From: Pseudomonadota bacterium
GTDB taxonomy: Bacteria; Pseudomonadota; Gammaproteobacteria; Burkholderiales; Burkholderiaceae_B
Length of the DNA: 7,072 nucleotides
Assembly (NCBI GenBank): GCA_023387815.1
Contig: JAEWHK010000009.1
Span: forward strand, 1-7,072
Direction of reading: 5' to 3'
Below are positions 5,642-7,072 of the stretch, piece after piece. The notes below the pieces were generated by a model. It saw nothing but the letters and a program-made list of their open reading frames with translations. It did no database searches and was not told where the DNA came from. The translations under genes were made by a program, and so were the position numbers. Every line of letters starts with the position of its first letter. The stretch's first letter is position 1.

Positions 5642-6716
5642 CTTCGTTTCCTATTGAAGGTCTGAACTCGGCGATTGCCCCGCGCAATCTATCCAGACCG
5701 GTTCGTTGTAGTGCACTGACAAATATTCGGGCTGGAACGCCCTGTTCGTTTCTTTCTACCTGCGGTTCGTAGCCCGCTTGATCTATTTTATTGTAAATAA
5801 GTATGCGTGGGATGTGACTTGCGCCAATTTCGTCCAAAACTTTATCAACTTCGGCAATCTGCTCGTCTCTTTGCGGACTTGCTGCATCCACGACATGCAA
5901 AAGCAGGTCTGCGTGAACGGTCTCTTCCAGGGTCGCCTTGAAGGCAGCAATGAGCGTGGTTGGCAGATCGCGGATGAAACCCACGGTGTCCGATACCACC
6001 ACATTACCGGCGCCCTCGATCCAGATTCGCCGGGTCGTGGTATCCAGGGTGGCAAACAGCTGGTCAGCCGCATAGGCGTCTGCACGCGTCAGTGCATTGA
6101 AAAGCGTGCTTTTACCGGCATTGGTATAGCCAACCAGTGAGACAGACAAGGTATTGCTGCGTTCTCGCGAGCGACGCTGGGTTTTACGCTGACGTTCAAC
6201 CCGGGCGAGCCGTTCCCGGAGCACCTTGACTTTGGCGCCAATCATCCGGCGATCCATCTCGAGCTGGGATTCCCCTGGTCCTCGCATCCCGATACCACCG
6301 CGTTGCCGTTCCAGGTGGGTCCACATGCGCGTGAGCCGGGTAACCAGGTGCTGCAATTGCGCCAGCTCCACCTGCAACTTACCCTCGTGACTCTTGGCCC
6401 GAAGGGCAAAAATATCCAGGATAAGAGCGACGCGATCGACGACCCGTCTCTGGAATGCGCGTTCAAGGTTGCGCTGTTGGGCCGGACTGAGGGGCTGATC
6501 GAACAGAATGAGCTCGACATCTTCCGCCGCTGCCATGGCGGTGGCTTCTTCCAGTTTCCCCTTGCCAATATAGTAGGCAGCATCTGGTTTGTCTCTTTTG
6601 ACAACCAGGGTTCCGGCTATCTCGGCCCCCGCCCCCTCGGCCAGCATTTGGAATTCTTCTGCGTGTGCCTTGTGATCCAGATCGCCTGAATCGACACTGA
6701 TAATTAATACGCGCAT
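5628..6716 (-). CDS. hflX: Ribosome-associated GTPase HflX
   Basis: HflX is a cytosolic GTPase of the OBG-HflX group that binds the 50S subunit; in characterised bacteria it splits stalled or stress-inactivated ribosomes. The 362-residue product has an N-terminal HflX domain, the glycine-rich linker GGIGMRGPGESQLE (140-153), a basic coiled-coil-like stretch (154-187) and a G domain with G1 GYTNAGKST (196-204), G3 DTVGF (243-247), G4 NKID (309-312) and G5 VSA (333-335). The start MRVLIISVD at 6716 is chosen: AGGA (6724-6721) lies 4 bases before it, while an in-frame TTG at 6746 falls inside the hfq terminator stem. It follows hfq by 66 bases with that terminator between, and overlaps hflK by 14 bases. 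Despite the name, HflX is not part of the HflKC complex. Confidence 0.96.
   Translation of the reverse strand: MRVLIISVDSGDLDHKAHAEEFQMLAEGAGAEIAGTLVVKRDKPDAAYYIGKGKLEEATAMAAAEDVELILFDQPLSPAQQRNLERAFQRRVVDRVALILDIFALRAKSHEGKLQVELAQLQHLVTRLTRMWTHLERQRGGIGMRGPGESQLEMDRRMIGAKVKVLRERLARVERQRKTQRRSRERSNTLSVSLVGYTNAGKSTLFNALTRADAYAADQLFATLDTTTRRIWIEGAGNVVVSDTVGFIRDLPTTLIAAFKATLEETVHADLLLHVVDAASPQRDEQIAEVDKVLDEIGASHIPRILIYNKIDQAGYEPQVERNEQGVPARIFVSALQRTGLDRLRGAIAEFRPSIGNEVATL
5647..5652 (-). promoter_or_regulatory. Ribosome binding site that fixes the hflK TTG start
   Basis: AGGAAA on the minus strand lies inside the 3' end of hflX, 7 bases (counting from AGGA) before the TTG at 5641. An in-frame TAG overlaps its first bases, so no start further upstream is possible. 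This makes TTG the most likely start codon of hflK. Confidence 0.7.
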
Positions 6717-6725
6717 AGCGTCCTG

Positions 6726-6765
6726 AAAAACAAAAGGCCCGCACAAGTAAGCTTGGCGGGCTTTT
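6726..6765 (-). terminator. Intrinsic terminator after hfq, abutting the hflX ribosome binding site
   Basis: In minus-strand RNA, GCCCGC (6761-6756) pairs with GCGGGC (6742-6737), extended inwards by CAAG/CUUG around the loop CUUA (with one unpaired U), and outwards by AAAA/UUUU after a single bulged C. The right arm runs into UUUUGUUUUU (6735-6726). It starts 17 bases after the hfq stop. The U-tract ends only one base before the AGGA of hflX, so no promoter fits between the terminator and hflX. Confidence 0.85.
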
Positions 6766-6782
6766 GCAAAAAACTGAAAATG

Positions 6783-7025
6783 CTATTCCTGTTCTGCAGG
6801 GGCATCAATCTGGAAACTGACGGCTCTTGCGGGAACAACTGTGGAGATAGCGTGTTTGTAAACCATTTGAGTGACAGTATTGCGAAGCAGTACCACATAT
6901 TGATCAAATGATTCGATTTGTCCTTGTAACTTGATTCCGTTGACCAGATAGATGGAAACGGGAACATGTTCTTTACGTAATGCGTTCAGGAAAGGATCTT
7001 GTAGTGATTGCCCTTTAGTGCTCAT
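6783..7025 (-). CDS. hfq: RNA chaperone Hfq
   Basis: Hfq is the hexameric Sm-like protein that pairs small RNAs with mRNAs. The 80-residue product has the complete Sm fold: GQSLQDPFLNALRKEHVPVS at 5-24, Sm1 with GQIESFDQYVVLLRN at 35-49, and Sm2 YKHAISTVVP at 56-65. Residues of the proximal RNA face (Q9, Y43, K57, H58; one higher than E. coli numbering) and of the distal face (Y26, G30, K32, Q34) are present. The rim patch is RKEH (17-20) where E. coli has RRER. The C-terminal tail is short and ends acidic (DAPAEQE), much shorter than in E. coli. The ATG at 7025 has GGAG (7037-7034) 8 bases upstream. A strong terminator follows the gene. Upstream only 47 bases of leader are in the window. Confidence 0.98.
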   Translation of the reverse strand: MSTKGQSLQDPFLNALRKEHVPVSIYLVNGIKLQGQIESFDQYVVLLRNTVTQMVYKHAISTVVPARAVSFQIDAPAEQE

Positions 7026-7072
7026 TGGCTAGGCTCCATATGTTATTTGGGTTTACAACTGAAAACGGCTTT

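Noticed and set aside
5778..6140. A 120-codon plus-strand open frame antisense to the hflX G domain.
   Set aside because: The opposite strand encodes the conserved G1 and G3 motifs of HflX in the correct frame, and the plus-strand product resembles no family I know.
7026..7072. A five-codon mini-ORF (ATG GAG CCT AGC CAA TGA) overlapping the hfq start.
   Set aside because: Its ATG is part of the hfq ribosome binding site region, it has no binding site of its own visible, and such overlaps arise easily before a Met-Ser start.

Overview
This window is a densely packed chromosomal segment in which every gene I can support lies on the minus strand. Reading in transcription order (from the right edge leftwards) it holds hfq, hflX, hflK, hflC, hisZ, purA, a purine-type phosphoribosyltransferase gene, and the first 28 codons of rpsU. 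The Hfq sequence, the order hfq-hflX-hflK-hflC-hisZ-purA and the presence of HisZ (which goes with short-form HisG) suggest a betaproteobacterium of the order Burkholderiales, perhaps the family Alcaligenaceae. The assignment rests on protein resemblance and gene order recalled from knowledge; no search was run. Base composition is moderate rather than very GC-rich, and I see no insertion sequences, phage genes, tRNAs, CRISPR arrays or signs of recent transfer.

Right part (about 7072 to 4300): hfq encodes the Sm-like RNA chaperone and is followed by a good intrinsic terminator whose U-tract runs almost into the hflX ribosome binding site. hflX encodes a ribosome-associated GTPase. hflK overlaps the end of hflX by 14 bases and starts with TTG. 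hflC follows hflK after 11 bases. HflK and HflC form the SPFH-domain membrane complex that surrounds and modulates the FtsH protease.

Middle (3380 to 3243): a 138-bp intergenic region holds a small hairpin just after hflC, a candidate sigma70-type promoter with a dyad over its -10 box, and a strong hairpin plus U-tract that ends only 20 bases before the hisZ start. It may end hflKC transcription, attenuate hisZ, or both.

Left part (3242 to 1): hisZ (regulatory subunit of ATP phosphoribosyltransferase), purA (adenylosuccinate synthetase) and a phosphoribosyltransferase gene form a nucleotide and histidine metabolism block linked through ATP, IMP and PRPP. A 10-bp hairpin lies between hisZ and purA. 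rpsU (ribosomal protein bS21) begins at the left edge and has a likely promoter of its own that overlaps the end of the phosphoribosyltransferase gene.

The gene content is ordinary housekeeping content and I do not find an undescribed system. What deserves a second look is regulatory: stem-loops at three successive gene junctions, two of them terminator-like and so close to the next gene that no promoter fits in between; weak or missing Shine-Dalgarno sequences before hisZ, purA and rpsU; and a 10-base word shared by the hisZ and purA leaders.
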